A DNA stretch of 64,000 bases from Actinomycetes bacterium (GCA_021846325.1 JAJZBX010000007.1:45373-109372), one strand, 5' to 3'; positions 37,308 to 45,995 are shown, counted from the stretch's first letter. The notes: a model not told the origin generated them from the sequence alone. A program made the numbers and translations.

Positions 37308-38063
37308 ATGTCGAACGTACCTGGAGACCCCAAGCCGCTCGCGTCGTGGGGCAAGAAGTTGAGCACGAGACTCTCGATTGCCACGCAACGGCGTACGTGG
37401 ACTCGGCGGGCCGATACGTGGGACCGCCACAACGACGCGGGAATGACCAAGGTCGCGGCGAAGGCCATGGAGGTGGCGAACGTCCAGCCCGGCATGGTCT
37501 GCGTGGACCTGGGCTGTGGCGGCGGTCGCCTCGCGCTGGAGCTGGCGCGCCGCGGCGCCACCGTGGTCGGGGTTGACGTGAGCGGCGCCATGGTCGACCG
37601 CATGCTCGCCCAGGCGTCGAGTGAGCGCCTCGAAAACGTGACGGGTGTCGTCTCGCCGATCGAGCGACTGTCGCTGGAGGCTTCGTCGGTCGATCTGGTA
37701 ATCAGCAACTACGCCCTGCACCACCTGCTCGATGACGACAAGGCCAAGGTCGTGCGCGCCGCCTACGGGTGGCTGCGCCCGGGTGGTCGGCTCATCAACT
37801 CGGACATGATGCTCGGTCGAGGGACCACCACCCAGGATCGCCAGGTCATCGCGAGCAAGATCCGCGTCATGGCGAAGAAGGGGATTCCGGGCTACTGGCG
37901 GATCATCAAGAACGCTGGCCGGTACCTCTTTCGCCTGCGCGAACGACCCATTACTCCCGAGGCCTGGATTCGTCTTTACCAGGCGGCCGGTTTCACCGAC
38001 TGCTCGAGCGTGAACGTCGTGGCTGAGGCCAACGTCGTCTCGGGGGTCAAGGCGCTCGCCTGA
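37308..38063 (+). CDS. Class I SAM-dependent methyltransferase
   Basis: A 251-residue methyltransferase. Motif I is VCVDLGCGGGRLALELARRG, with the acidic end of strand 2 in VVGVDVSGAMVDRM and later SNYALHHLLDDDKA. A C-terminal segment has a possible substrate region (GYWRIIKNAGRYLFRLRERP). The N-terminus is basic. The family is broad (UbiE-like) and the substrate is unknown. The ribosome site is weak (GAGAG). The stop is one base from the convergent hydrolase stop. Confidence 0.85.
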   Translation: MSNVPGDPKPLASWGKKLSTRLSIATQRRTWTRRADTWDRHNDAGMTKVAAKAMEVANVQPGMVCVDLGCGGGRLALELARRGATVVGVDVSGAMVDRMLAQASSERLENVTGVVSPIERLSLEASSVDLVISNYALHHLLDDDKAKVVRAAYGWLRPGGRLINSDMMLGRGTTTQDRQVIASKIRVMAKKGIPGYWRIIKNAGRYLFRLRERPITPEAWIRLYQAAGFTDCSSVNVVAEANVVSGVKALA

Positions 38064-38064
38064 T

Positions 38065-39141
38065 TCAGCCCGCGGGGGCGTCGGGACAGGTACCGGCGAC
38101 CAGCGGGACCGCGGGAGCGCTCGTGATCGTGGCCAGCCCGGGCACCGTTCCGGCGACGCGCATGGCGGCGAGCGCCGACGGCGAGTGGCGCAAGTACCCG
38201 TTCAGGAAGTCGATGCTCACCGAGGCCACCACGTTGCGCGCTGGACCGGGCGGCACGTAGGCGCTGAGGTGGGTCTGACCGATCATCGCCAGGTAGTACT
38301 TGGGCGCCGGCGCGGCGTTGTACAGGGTGACGCTGCAGGTCACGGGATTCATCGTGAGGTCGTTGGTGCCCTGGACGACGAGTAGGGGAACCGATCCGTC
38401 AGCGAAGTACGTGCCCGGGAACCAGGTCAGCTCGGCGCCCGAGAGAATGACGGCCGCGGTGATTCTCGTGTCGCGACAACACGAGTTGGCGACGGCGGCC
38501 AGGCTCACGTCGCCGCCGTCGGACTGACCGATCACCGCGATCGCTCGTGCGTTCATCATGTGGTGCAACGGTCCGCTCGAACTGGCGCTGTCGGCCAACA
38601 ACGTCGTGATGAGAAAACTGAGGTCCGCGGGATGATGCACGATGTCGGCTCGCACGACGCCGCCGACCGCGCCGGGTGACGTGTACGGGTACGCCGGGTC
38701 CGCTACCACGAAGCCCGCGGCGGTCCACGCGTTCAGCAGCCCGGCGTAGGCCTCGGGGGCGATGTCAAAACCCTGGGAGAAGATGACCAGTGGGTAGGGC
38801 TGTGCGGCCCGCAGCGGCGCGAGTCCCAACGCCGCCGTACCTGGTCGACCCACGGCGGGGTAGCGCACGGTGACCGGGAACGAACGGGCCGCGGTCGTGC
38901 TCGTCGCGGGCTCGGCGACGGTGAAGGTCACGGCGCCGACGGCGTAGGGCGCTCGCGGCGTGGGCGGGCGAGGCGCGGTGGTGGTCGACGTCGACGTCGA
39001 CGTCGTTGAGGTGGTAGGTGGCGTTCGCGCGTGATGGCCCAGAACGACGGCGAGCACGGCGACCAGCACGAGCAGCGCGGCGACGGCTCCGCCACGCCGG
39101 CGACGTACGTTGACCCGCCGGCCGTGTCGAGGTGCTGGCAT
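38065..39141 (-). CDS. Exported alpha/beta hydrolase
   Basis: A 358-residue exported protein. A basic N-terminus and hydrophobic helix (GGAVAALLVLVAVLAVVL) are followed by a Thr/Ser-rich linker (TSTTSTSTSTTT) and a hydrolase domain. The nucleophile elbow is GQSDGG, and DLTMNP and GQTHLSAYVPP supply plausible acid and histidine residues. YPLVIFSQGFDIAPEAYA resembles the platelet-activating-factor acetylhydrolase/dienelactone hydrolase group. ATG 39141 is chosen just before the signal region. Four cysteines (SCCRD, TCSV, GTCPD) may form disulfides. Substrate unknown. Confidence 0.82.
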   Translation of the reverse strand: MPAPRHGRRVNVRRRRGGAVAALLVLVAVLAVVLGHHARTPPTTSTTSTSTSTTTAPRPPTPRAPYAVGAVTFTVAEPATSTTAARSFPVTVRYPAVGRPGTAALGLAPLRAAQPYPLVIFSQGFDIAPEAYAGLLNAWTAAGFVVADPAYPYTSPGAVGGVVRADIVHHPADLSFLITTLLADSASSSGPLHHMMNARAIAVIGQSDGGDVSLAAVANSCCRDTRITAAVILSGAELTWFPGTYFADGSVPLLVVQGTNDLTMNPVTCSVTLYNAAPAPKYYLAMIGQTHLSAYVPPGPARNVVASVSIDFLNGYLRHSPSALAAMRVAGTVPGLATITSAPAVPLVAGTCPDAPAG

Positions 39142-39264
39142 CGGCGTCAATCTACCAGCGGGCCGTGGCAAACCCGAAGCGCCACGAACGCGCGGCGTAG
39201 AGTTTGCTATCACCTTCGACGATCCCTCGCGACGCGGTCCCTCCACCCACCACGGTGCAACGTC

Positions 39265-39912
39265 GTGAAGGTCGACGCGCTCTCGGTCGCCGATTTGGAT
39301 CCAGCCGTCGCGCTGCACCTCGAGGTTCTCGACATGGAGTTCCTCTCGCGCTTTGGCCCACGATTTATGCGCGCCTACTATCGGGCGTGGGAGTCGTCAA
39401 CGGGCGCGCTCGCGCTCGGCGCGTTCGAGGGTGACCAGCTGGCCGGCGTCCTGCTCGGCGCGACGGATCCCGCGGCGCACGTGCGCGCGATGGTGCGAGC
39501 GCACGGTGCCCGGCTCGCACTCCACATGCTCGGCGCCGCCCTGACGCATCCCGCACTGGCCCGCGACCTCGTCACGACGCGCGCGCTACGCTACGCGCGC
39601 GGACTCGGTCGACTCGTGGCGACGCGACTTCGACGCGCGACCCCCACGGCACCATCGACCGGCGGGCCGAGAGTTGGCGAGATCACGCACGTGCTCGTCG
39701 ATTCGCGCTACCAGGGCCGAGGCGTCGGTCGGGCGCTCATCGACGCCGCCATCGACGCTTCGCGCGCGGCGAACGTGGACGAGCTCGTGCTGGTGACGCC
39801 ACCGGATCTCGCGGCGCGACACTTCTACGACGCGCTCGGGTGGACCGCTGAGGGTTCGATGACGAGCCGCAGCGGCGAGGCCTTCCTGCGCTACCGGTAC
39901 CGGCTGGGTTGA
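39265..39912 (+). CDS. GNAT family N-acetyltransferase
   Basis: A 215-residue acetyltransferase. The N-terminal segment VADLDPAVALHLEVL and MEFLSRFGPRFMRAYYRA resemble aminoglycoside-type GNAT proteins. The acetyl-CoA loop is in SRYQGRGVGRALIDAAI (R/Q-x2-G-x-G/A), and AARHFYDALGW is the typical ending. The start is GTG 39265. The longer frame upstream overlaps the divergent hydrolase and is not coding. It abuts the stop of the SGNH gene (convergent). Confidence 0.83.
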   Translation: MKVDALSVADLDPAVALHLEVLDMEFLSRFGPRFMRAYYRAWESSTGALALGAFEGDQLAGVLLGATDPAAHVRAMVRAHGARLALHMLGAALTHPALARDLVTTRALRYARGLGRLVATRLRRATPTAPSTGGPRVGEITHVLVDSRYQGRGVGRALIDAAIDASRAANVDELVLVTPPDLAARHFYDALGWTAEGSMTSRSGEAFLRYRYRLG

Positions 39913-41610
39913 TCAGCGGCGCGGTCCCCGTCGTGGGCCCGGGGGCGAGACGCGCGGGTAGTTATCGCGCGAGGCCCGACTACGTCGCCGGCGTCGCTGG
40001 ACGATGCGGCGACGAGTGATGAGCGCCAGGGCCAGCACCGCGAGTATCAGCACACCGAGCAAGACCGTCGCGAGCGAGCGTAGGCGCCGCGGTAGCGACG
40101 TGGGTACGGTCGTCGTCGTAGGAGCAACCGTCGTCGTCGTCGTGGTCGTCGTCGGAACGGCGGCGGCGAGGATCGCCGCGGCCTCGCGCGCCCCCGGGCA
40201 GCCGGGCGTCGGCGTGGCGCTCACCACCGGTGCACTGAGCGGCGCCTGGGGCATGCCAAAGAGGGTGGTGGAGATGGCGTTCGCCATCACGGTCTGGCCA
40301 GCGATGTTCGGGTGGAGGTGGTCGGGGTTGAAGTACGGGGGAAAAGGAATCGTCGGGTTGCAGTCGCCGTTGTAGACGTCGGCCATCACCGGGTTGAGGT
40401 TGAAGACACCGTCGAAGCCCGTCTGGCCGGCGAGCATCCACGCGTTCACCGCGCTGAGCACCGCTTGCTCCGACGGCCCCCAGTACTCGGGGGTGTCGTG
40501 ATCAGCCTTGGTCGAGGTCGCCCGGGGCAGGAGCGTGATGCCGAAGATCTTGAGGCCGCGGGCGTGGACCTGGGCGATCAGCGAGCGCAGTCCAGCCTCG
40601 ATCGAGGCGGCCGTGCCGTAGGGGGGGATGGGTTTGCCCGCCACCCCGCCGGCGCCGAACCAGATGTCGTTCGTGCCGAGCAGCACCACGACGTCCTTGA
40701 CGCCGGGCCAGGCCAGGGCGTCGTTGGCGAGTCGGGTCACACCCGGCAGCCCACCGGAGCTGAATTCGTAGGAGGTCCGGGGCGGAAAGACGGTAAGGGT
40801 ATTGCCGGCGATGCCCTCGTTCACCACCGACATGCGATCCGACGGCGGCAGTCGGTCGATCCGCTGTTGCAGGGCGTTCACCCAGCTGAACCCGTTGTTC
40901 TCGTAGCCGTAGCCGTCAGTGATCGAGTCGCCGAACGCGACGATGGAGCCCCGCGCCGGCGTACCGGCGACGGCGATGCCGGCGAGCCAGCGGATGTACG
41001 AGCCCGTGAGCTGGCTGTTGAAACTGTTGCCCGTCGGGTCGAGCGTGTGGTCCCCGGCCCCGTTGCTGGTCGCCCAGGTGTCGACGTTGCCGACGCAGCA
41101 GTAGTGCACGCTCACGTTGGCCCAGCCCGACACCGCGATGGAGACCGAGAGCCGTTCGTTGGCGCGCACCACCATGGCGACGGGGTCGCTGGTCACCCGG
41201 CCGTTGGCGGGAATGGTGACGAATCGCTGGCCGTGATTGAAGGTCACCGGAACGAACGATCCCGCCACGATCGTCGGGCCCGTCTGGGCGACGCCGACGG
41301 TCACCGCGGCGAAGGTGGTCGGCCGGGGGCTCCACAGATTGGAGAAGGTCAGCTCCAAGAGCCGTCCCGCGACCGCGACGCTCGCGACGTCGCGGACCGT
41401 CGAGTCGTAGGTCGGGCTGAGCGCGAGGTCCATCGGCGACGTCCACGTCACCTGCCAGGCCGGACCCGAGGCCGCCTGCGCGATCGCGGGCGTCGTGGGA
41501 AACGTTGGGGCGACCGTCGCGACGAGACCGGCCAGGGAGGCGATGAGCAGCCCGATTGCGCCCCGATGCCCAAGTGAGTTGCGTCGGCCGTGTCGACGTG
41601 GCGCTCTCAC
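39913..41610 (-). CDS. Exported SGNH/GDSL hydrolase with C-terminal membrane anchor
   Basis: A 565-residue exported enzyme. Signal-like N-terminus (GAIGLLIASLAGLVATVAPT), a beta-rich N-terminal domain, then the SGNH domain: block I IVAFGDSITDGYG, block III VVLLGTNDIW, block V DHLHPN. A Thr-rich linker (TTTTTTTTVAPTTTTVPT) leads to a membrane helix (ATVLLGVLILAVLALALI) and a very basic tail. It probably removes acyl or acetyl groups from an extracellular glycan or ester. Three cysteines (YCCVG, GDCNP) stand in the exported part. The topology suggests wall-side attachment. Confidence 0.88.
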   Translation of the reverse strand: MRAPRRHGRRNSLGHRGAIGLLIASLAGLVATVAPTFPTTPAIAQAASGPAWQVTWTSPMDLALSPTYDSTVRDVASVAVAGRLLELTFSNLWSPRPTTFAAVTVGVAQTGPTIVAGSFVPVTFNHGQRFVTIPANGRVTSDPVAMVVRANERLSVSIAVSGWANVSVHYCCVGNVDTWATSNGAGDHTLDPTGNSFNSQLTGSYIRWLAGIAVAGTPARGSIVAFGDSITDGYGYENNGFSWVNALQQRIDRLPPSDRMSVVNEGIAGNTLTVFPPRTSYEFSSGGLPGVTRLANDALAWPGVKDVVVLLGTNDIWFGAGGVAGKPIPPYGTAASIEAGLRSLIAQVHARGLKIFGITLLPRATSTKADHDTPEYWGPSEQAVLSAVNAWMLAGQTGFDGVFNLNPVMADVYNGDCNPTIPFPPYFNPDHLHPNIAGQTVMANAISTTLFGMPQAPLSAPVVSATPTPGCPGAREAAAILAAAVPTTTTTTTTVAPTTTTVPTSLPRRLRSLATVLLGVLILAVLALALITRRRIVQRRRRRSRASRDNYPRVSPPGPRRGPRR

Positions 41611-41783
41611 GCCCTAGCCAGCCGATGCCGGTCGGCGCGCGAACCACTGGACCGCGACTTCGTCGTTGCGACCTTCCATAGCCACGTAAGCCTACCGGTC
41701 CACGTTGCGTGACTCTGGCGACCACGAAGCTTCGATTGGCGTCGCACGGCGATCGCCACTCACGGACTCGCCGCCGGTCAACC

Positions 41784-42818
41784 TCAACCGGCCCGAGTGA
41801 GCAGGCCCACGAGCGACGCGGCGGCGGCGGGGGTGACGAAGCGGTGTGAGCGAAGCACGTAGACGGGTCGGGTGACGTCGGGGACGAACTTCGAGCGGAA
41901 GCGGTTGATGCGCGCGAAGTGGTAGCGCCGATCGAAGTACGCGAGCACGCGGTCACCGAGTGGACCGAGCGGGTGGGGATGTTCGGGTTCGCCGCCCGGT
42001 CGCCAAAACGGGAGCGGTCCGTTCGATGCCCAGGCGTAGCCGTCATCGCGCAGGACGTCGAGGGCGAAGGCCATGGCCCCCTCCAGCGCGCCGCGGGGCG
42101 CGTCGGGGTCTCGAACCGGGTCTTGGAGGTACCACGAGTTAGCGTTGATCGGCGTGCAGGTGATCGAGGCGACGATGCCCGCGGGTCCCTCGCACACGAA
42201 GTACCGGCGAAGGTGGGCGAGTTCGGTGAACTCGTTACGCAAGAATGAGTCCGTTCGTCGCTCGCGGCGCTGCTGCTTCCAGCGCTCCTCGATGCGCTGG
42301 AGCCCGTCGAAGTCATCGGCGCAGCGCAAGGGAAACGCCTCGCGCCAGGTCAAGCCCAGCTTCATCGCGTGGCTGCGAGCCCAACGAACCTTCTGGCGAC
42401 GTCCGCCCTCGAGCGACCAGGCTCGTAGATCGATGAAACACTCGGTGCCGATCCACGTTGAGCGCATGCCGAGCGCCACGCCAGCCTGGGCCAGCGACTC
42501 GCTGACCGGCACCGCGATGAGCTGCTTGCCCGCGGCGCGCGCGTAGTTAAGGAGTTGGGCGAGCAGCGCTGGCTGATCGTCGGGGGCGGCCACCGGGGAT
42601 CGCCAACTCAGCACGCAGGCGCGAGCCTCGAGCAACGCCGCGAAACCCGTTCGGTCGTGGTTCCAGATGACCTTCCAGGGGTCGGGGCCGAGTACCGAAT
42701 AGTGGCCGGCCTCCGCCCCACACACGCCCAAGACTCGGGCGAGCTCGGTGCCGACCACGGCCGCCCATTCGATCGCCAAGTTCGGGTTGGTCCGTCGTCG
42801 CATCGCATCCGTAGTCAT
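41784..42818 (-). CDS. DUF2156 / phosphatidylglycerol lysyltransferase C-terminal domain protein
   Basis: A 344-residue protein resembling the soluble C-terminal domain of MprF/LysX-type aminoacyl transferases. It has the two-lobed GNAT-like layout with GGRRQKVRWARSHAMKLG, RTDSFLRNEF and YFVCEGPAGIVASITCTPI. There are no membrane helices, so unlike full MprF it cannot flip a lipid. The substrate may be a lipid or another aminoacyl acceptor, inferred only from family. An additional ATG lies four codons in. About 170 bases with nothing recognisable separate it from the SGNH gene. Confidence 0.75.
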   Translation of the reverse strand: MTTDAMRRRTNPNLAIEWAAVVGTELARVLGVCGAEAGHYSVLGPDPWKVIWNHDRTGFAALLEARACVLSWRSPVAAPDDQPALLAQLLNYARAAGKQLIAVPVSESLAQAGVALGMRSTWIGTECFIDLRAWSLEGGRRQKVRWARSHAMKLGLTWREAFPLRCADDFDGLQRIEERWKQQRRERRTDSFLRNEFTELAHLRRYFVCEGPAGIVASITCTPINANSWYLQDPVRDPDAPRGALEGAMAFALDVLRDDGYAWASNGPLPFWRPGGEPEHPHPLGPLGDRVLAYFDRRYHFARINRFRSKFVPDVTRPVYVLRSHRFVTPAAAASLVGLLTRAG

Positions 42819-42865
42819 AGCCGGTGGCGCGCCCCAACCCGGGTATTACCTGTTCGTCGGGTCGA

Positions 42866-42895
42866 TTGGACAGTGCCGTCGCGGGGTCGTACGGT
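42866..42895 (+). promoter_or_regulatory. Candidate promoter of the Hsp20 gene
   Basis: TTGGAC (42866-42871), an 18-base spacer and TACGGT (42890-42895) resemble a housekeeping promoter 65 bases before the Hsp20 start. No HspR-type HAIR or CIRCE inverted repeat is visible nearby, so heat control, if any, is not of those kinds. Confidence 0.45.
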
Positions 42896-42960
42896 CGGAG
42901 TGGATGCAGTGCCGCCGCTCCAGGGCGGGGCGGTGACCGCTCCGTGAAACGGAGGGTTCT

Positions 42961-43416
42961 ATGGCTGACACCAAGATTCTGAACCAACGCGGTGAACCGA
43001 TGAATCGGGTCACGTCACTGTTGCCGTGGCCGGCGCGCGAGTGGTTCGAGGACTTCCTGCCCGAGGCTATGCGTCGCCCAATGTTCGCCATCGAGGAGTT
43101 CTACGAGGGCGACGTGATGGTCGTGCGCGCCGAGTTACCGGGTATCGACCCCGATCGCGACGTCGTGATCGAGCTGCTCGACGGTGCACTGGTCATCTCG
43201 GCCGAGAAGTCCGAATCTCGCGAGCACAGCAGTGACCACGTGCACCGCAGCGAGTTCCGCTACGGGTCACTGACTCGGAGCGTGCCCATACCCAAGGGCG
43301 TTGACGAGCGATCGGTCAGCGCCACCTACCACGATGGGGTCTTAGAGGTCCGCCTGAGCGCCCCCGCGCCGACCAGTGCGGACGCTACGCGGCGCATCCC
43401 TATCGCGCGCGCGTGA
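42961..43416 (+). CDS. Hsp20/alpha-crystallin small heat-shock protein
   Basis: A 151-residue ATP-independent chaperone. The alpha-crystallin domain runs from about residue 50 to 140 with FYEGDVMVVRAELPGIDPD, the mid-strand VISAEKSE and the closing YHDGVLEVRL motif. The tail TRRIPI carries the I-x-I-like element used in oligomer assembly. GGAGG precedes ATG 42961. A strong stem-loop follows at 43421. It holds unfolding proteins in the cytoplasm. Confidence 0.94.
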   Translation: MADTKILNQRGEPMNRVTSLLPWPAREWFEDFLPEAMRRPMFAIEEFYEGDVMVVRAELPGIDPDRDVVIELLDGALVISAEKSESREHSSDHVHRSEFRYGSLTRSVPIPKGVDERSVSATYHDGVLEVRLSAPAPTSADATRRIPIARA

Positions 43417-43420
43417 TCGA

Positions 43421-43461
43421 CGGGCCCGGTCGGCGCTCGCCCCGGCCGCTGACCGGGCCCG
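43421..43461 (+). terminator. Stem-loop after the Hsp20 gene
   Basis: An 11-base perfect stem (CGGGCCCGGTC with GACCGGGCCCG) encloses a GC-rich loop of 19 bases, directly after the hsp20 stop. There is no T-run, as is common for actinobacterial terminators. Confidence 0.7.
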
Positions 43462-43568
43462 CCATTGAAGAATCCGGTAAGAAATCGTCGCGTGCGCCGT
43501 GACGGCCGTGAAACTAGAGGTAGAACGAGCCCGCGCTTAGGGCGCGGTGGAAAGGTCGGTGTCCCATC

Positions 43569-43880
43569 ATGCCACCCGAGTTTCAACAGCCCCGTTTTGG
43601 TGATCCGTACTGGGGGCCCGGCATGCACCACGTGCTCGGACTGCGCGGCGTCTTGTTCCTGGTTTTTCTCATCGCGCTGCTCGTCATCGCGCTGGTGGCG
43701 CTGGCGCTATCGGTGTCGTCGCGAAAGCGCGCCCATCTCGGCGGACGAGACGGCGTCGGCTACGTGGCCGGTGGCGAGGCCCTGGCGGTGCTCGACGATC
43801 GCTTCGCCCGCGGCGACATCGACCCCACCGACTACACGACGCGGCGAAGCCTCTTGACCGGTACGCCCCCAAAGGAGTAG
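43569..43880 (+). CDS. SHOCT-domain membrane protein
   Basis: A 103-residue protein with a glycine/proline-rich N-terminus, one transmembrane helix (GVLFLVFLIALLVIALVALAL) and a C-terminal SHOCT-type segment (EALAVLDDRFARGDIDPTDYTTRRSLL). SHOCT modules occur in oligomerising membrane proteins of unclear role. ATG 43569 has a GGTGGAAAGG stretch upstream, rather far away. Convergent with the anti-sigma gene. Confidence 0.75.
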   Translation: MPPEFQQPRFGDPYWGPGMHHVLGLRGVLFLVFLIALLVIALVALALSVSSRKRAHLGGRDGVGYVAGGEALAVLDDRFARGDIDPTDYTTRRSLLTGTPPKE

Positions 43881-43929
43881 GTGTCGTCCACGGTTGGTGA
43901 GCGGTGTCGCAGTGGTGTCGTGGGGCTGG

Positions 43930-44580
43930 CTAGGACGCGACGAGGTTCGTGGCGAGGAGCGTTCGACCGCCGGTGGTCGCGATCGTGATCCTCGAGAGTG
44001 AGCGCGACGTCAGGGCGGTCGCGAGCTCTACGACGGCGTCGTGGTTGGGGGTGGGTCCCCACGTCCCGATCGGTTCGGCCCGGCCGCTGCGGTCGATTAC
44101 GTAGGCCACGCACTCGACCCTGGCCGGTAGCCCCCGCAACGAGAGCGTGATCGCCGTTCCCCACGCCATCGTGGCGAGCGAGACCGTGCCGCTGGCGCCA
44201 CTGGCGGCCGTTTGCAGTCGATAGCGTGAGGTCGCCGGGGCGGTTGAGCGAGGCAGCGCCACCGCCACCACGGCGGCGGCGAGGGCCAGCGCCGCGGCGC
44301 CGCGCCACAGGCGCAGGTGGCGACGCGACGCGCGTTGGCTGGCGAGCGCTCGGGCGAGCAGACCGGACAGCAACTCGTCGGGTGCGCTGGGCACCCCCGC
44401 GGTGAACTGTTCGGGGGTCAGGCGCGCGAGCAGCCCCGGGAGAACCGAGAGTTCAGCAACCTCGTCCCGGCACTCGTCGCAGGTGCGCAGGTGGTGTTCA
44501 ACCTGCGCGCGAGCGGGCGCGTCGAGTGCGCCCACGAGGTAGGAGCCGAGTGCGAGATGCAGGTCGTCGTGCTCGCTCAT
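43930..44580 (-). CDS. Zinc-containing anti-sigma factor (RskA-like)
   Basis: A 216-residue membrane protein. The cytoplasmic ZAS domain holds H-x3-C-x2-C (His30, Cys34, Cys37). A single transmembrane helix (about residues 93-109) is followed by an exported domain with VSLATMAWGTAITLSLRGLP and IGTWGPTP, resembling the RskA C-terminal domain that senses signals through proteolysis. Its ATG overlaps the sigma gene stop by four bases, so the pair is made together. It should hold the ECF sigma factor inactive until cleaved or modified. Confidence 0.88.
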   Translation of the reverse strand: MSEHDDLHLALGSYLVGALDAPARAQVEHHLRTCDECRDEVAELSVLPGLLARLTPEQFTAGVPSAPDELLSGLLARALASQRASRRHLRLWRGAAALALAAAVVAVALPRSTAPATSRYRLQTAASGASGTVSLATMAWGTAITLSLRGLPARVECVAYVIDRSGRAEPIGTWGPTPNHDAVVELATALTSRSLSRITIATTGGRTLLATNLVAS

Positions 44581-45209
44581 TGGACGTATCCCATCTCCTC
44601 CAACGCGCTTCGTAGGGCGCGCAGTGCATAGTAGGTTCTCGACTTCACGGTCCCCGGCGGGACGTGCAGGGCGAGCGCCGTCTCGTCGACCGATTGACCC
44701 AGATAGTAGGCGTGGTAGAGCACGACGCGATGGTGCTCGCTGAGTCGCGCGACGGCCTCGCCGATGCCCCAGGCCTCAACGGCGCGCTCGACGTCGTCGG
44801 GCGCGGCGACGTTCGCGAGCGCGTCGCCCGACGACGGCCTCGGTCGAGCACCGTCACGCCGCCACTCGTCGCGTAGCCGGTTGTGCACGACGGTGAAGAG
44901 CCACGCGCGCGCCGATCCGCCACCTCCGTCAACGGCTTCGGGGTGCTGCCACGCCCGTAGCAGGGCGTCCTGGACGGCCTCTTCGGCCCGTTGACGGTCG
45001 TGGCAGAGCCGTAGGGCGAACGCGAAGAGAGGACCGGCGTACGCGTCGTGCAGCGCAATGAGCAGCTCGTTGGCGAGCCGGTCGGTGTTCTCGGCGCGGC
45101 CCCCCCGGCGCTTCGGCCCGACGCCCTCGAGCGCGGTCCCGTTCGTTGGTCGCTCGGATCGTGATCTCAGGTGGCCCTCGCTTCGACGGCACTCGATGGT
45201 GCTCTTCAC
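44577..45209 (-). CDS. ECF-family sigma factor (SigK/SigL-like)
   Basis: An ECF sigma factor with region 2 (LHDAYAGPLFAFALRLCHDR, EEAVQDALLRAWQHP) and region 4 (RLSEHHRVVLYHAYYLGQS, PPGTVKSRTYYALRALRSAL). No ATG, GTG or TTG exists in frame between GTG 45209 and region 2, so 45209 is the best start (210 residues with an unusual basic 40-residue leader). A CTG or ATT further in would give a more normal length. An ECF-type promoter ends at 45213, so a GTG-45209 message would be nearly leaderless. It forms an operon with the anti-sigma gene. Confidence 0.85.
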   Translation of the reverse strand: MKSTIECRRSEGHLRSRSERPTNGTALEGVGPKRRGGRAENTDRLANELLIALHDAYAGPLFAFALRLCHDRQRAEEAVQDALLRAWQHPEAVDGGGGSARAWLFTVVHNRLRDEWRRDGARPRPSSGDALANVAAPDDVERAVEAWGIGEAVARLSEHHRVVLYHAYYLGQSVDETALALHVPPGTVKSRTYYALRALRSALEEMGYVQ

Positions 45210-45212
45210 TCC

Positions 45213-45238
45213 AACGCACCGGTAACGCTCGCGGTTCA
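45213..45238 (-). promoter_or_regulatory. ECF-type promoter of the sigma/anti-sigma operon
   Basis: On the minus strand TGAACC (45238-45233), a 16-base spacer and CGTT (45216-45213) form a typical ECF promoter. The same elements with the same spacing occur on the plus strand at 45270-45296, so the sigma factor probably activates both its own operon and the divergent gene. Confidence 0.7.
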
Positions 45239-45269
45239 GTGGCTTCGCGCACGTGCCTCGCGAGGTCGT

Positions 45270-45296
45270 TGAACCTTCTCGCCCACCGCCACGTTT
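45270..45296 (+). promoter_or_regulatory. ECF-type promoter of the secreted protein gene
   Basis: TGAACC (45270-45275), a 16-base spacer and CGTTT (45292-45296). The transcript would start near 45301, leaving a 30-base leader with the GGAG ribosome site. It is the partner of the minus-strand copy at 45213-45238. Confidence 0.72.
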
Positions 45297-45330
45297 CACT
45301 ACCAACCAATGAACTAACAAAGGAGTTGTT

Positions 45331-45936
45331 GTGCACCACTCTCGTCGTAAACTACTCGTCGGCTTGCTCGGCGTCGGCGCGCTGGCCGTGTCGCCGGCCG
45401 CGAGTGCCTTCGCCGCGCCACCGGCCGCCACGGCGTTCGTCACCGCCATTATCGGTCCGAACGGCGGCACCATCAGCGGTTTTGGTATTTCCGCTACCTT
45501 CGCGCCCAAGGCCGTCAGCCAGCAGAGCCTGGTCGTTCTCACGAACTGGCCCAATGGACTGGACGTGACGCCACCGAAAGGTCGGGCGGTGAAGACCTTC
45601 GGCCTGCAGGTTTGCAGTGACGCCACGGGCACGCCGACCCAGTGCACGAGCGAGTTTGGCAACTACGCCAACGCGCCGGGGGGAACGGAACGGATCGCGG
45701 GCATGCCGTTGGCGTTCCAGGGGGGTGCACAAACGGGAGTGAACTTTGGCACCCTGGCGTACAAACTGGTATCGATCAGCGTGCGCACCGGTGGCGCCAA
45801 CGTCTACATCTACAATCCCAACGGCGCCGCGGGTTCGGTGTACCCCAAGTTGCTGCCCAGCTCGGCCAGCGGCGGCGTCCTCACGTTCTCGACGTTTCAA
45901 CCGATCGTATGGGTGGTGACCAGCCCGTCGATGTAG
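45331..45936 (+). CDS. Secreted protein of unknown function, likely ECF regulon member
   Basis: A 201-residue protein from GTG 45331, with AAAGGAG upstream. The signal peptide is evident (basic HHSRRK, then LLVGLLGVGALAVSPAASA, cleavage near AFA-AP). The mature part is rich in Gly, Thr, Ala and Val and probably all beta (ATFAPKAVSQQSLVVLTNW, FQPIVWVVTS). It has two cysteines (VCSDATGTPTQC) that could pair. No enzyme motif was seen. Its promoter has the same elements as that of the adjacent sigma operon, so it is probably the main output of that sigma factor. Confidence 0.82.
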   Translation: MHHSRRKLLVGLLGVGALAVSPAASAFAAPPAATAFVTAIIGPNGGTISGFGISATFAPKAVSQQSLVVLTNWPNGLDVTPPKGRAVKTFGLQVCSDATGTPTQCTSEFGNYANAPGGTERIAGMPLAFQGGAQTGVNFGTLAYKLVSISVRTGGANVYIYNPNGAAGSVYPKLLPSSASGGVLTFSTFQPIVWVVTSPSM

Positions 45937-45941
45937 TCGCT

Positions 45942-45973
45942 CGGGCCGGTCGGTCCGTGGACCGACCGGCCCG
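45942..45973. terminator. Bidirectional stem-loop terminator
   Basis: CGGGCCGGTCGGTCC (45942-45956) pairs perfectly with GGACCGACCGGCCCG (45959-45973), a 15-base stem with only two bases between the arms. It stands between the convergent stops of the secreted protein gene and the ABC permease gene and should end transcripts from both sides. Confidence 0.85.
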
Positions 45974-45995
45974 GATGCTCAGGTGCTCGACGTAG

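Noticed and set aside
40312..41577. A 421-codon rightward open frame opposite the SGNH hydrolase gene
   Set aside because: It is Arg/Asp/His-rich with no family sequence, and lies exactly antisense to a gene with full SGNH motifs. Long antisense frames are expected at this GC content.
44577..45662. Sigma factor extended to an ATG at 45662
   Set aside because: The extra 150 codons run through both ECF promoters and antisense to the secreted protein gene, and have no family sequence.
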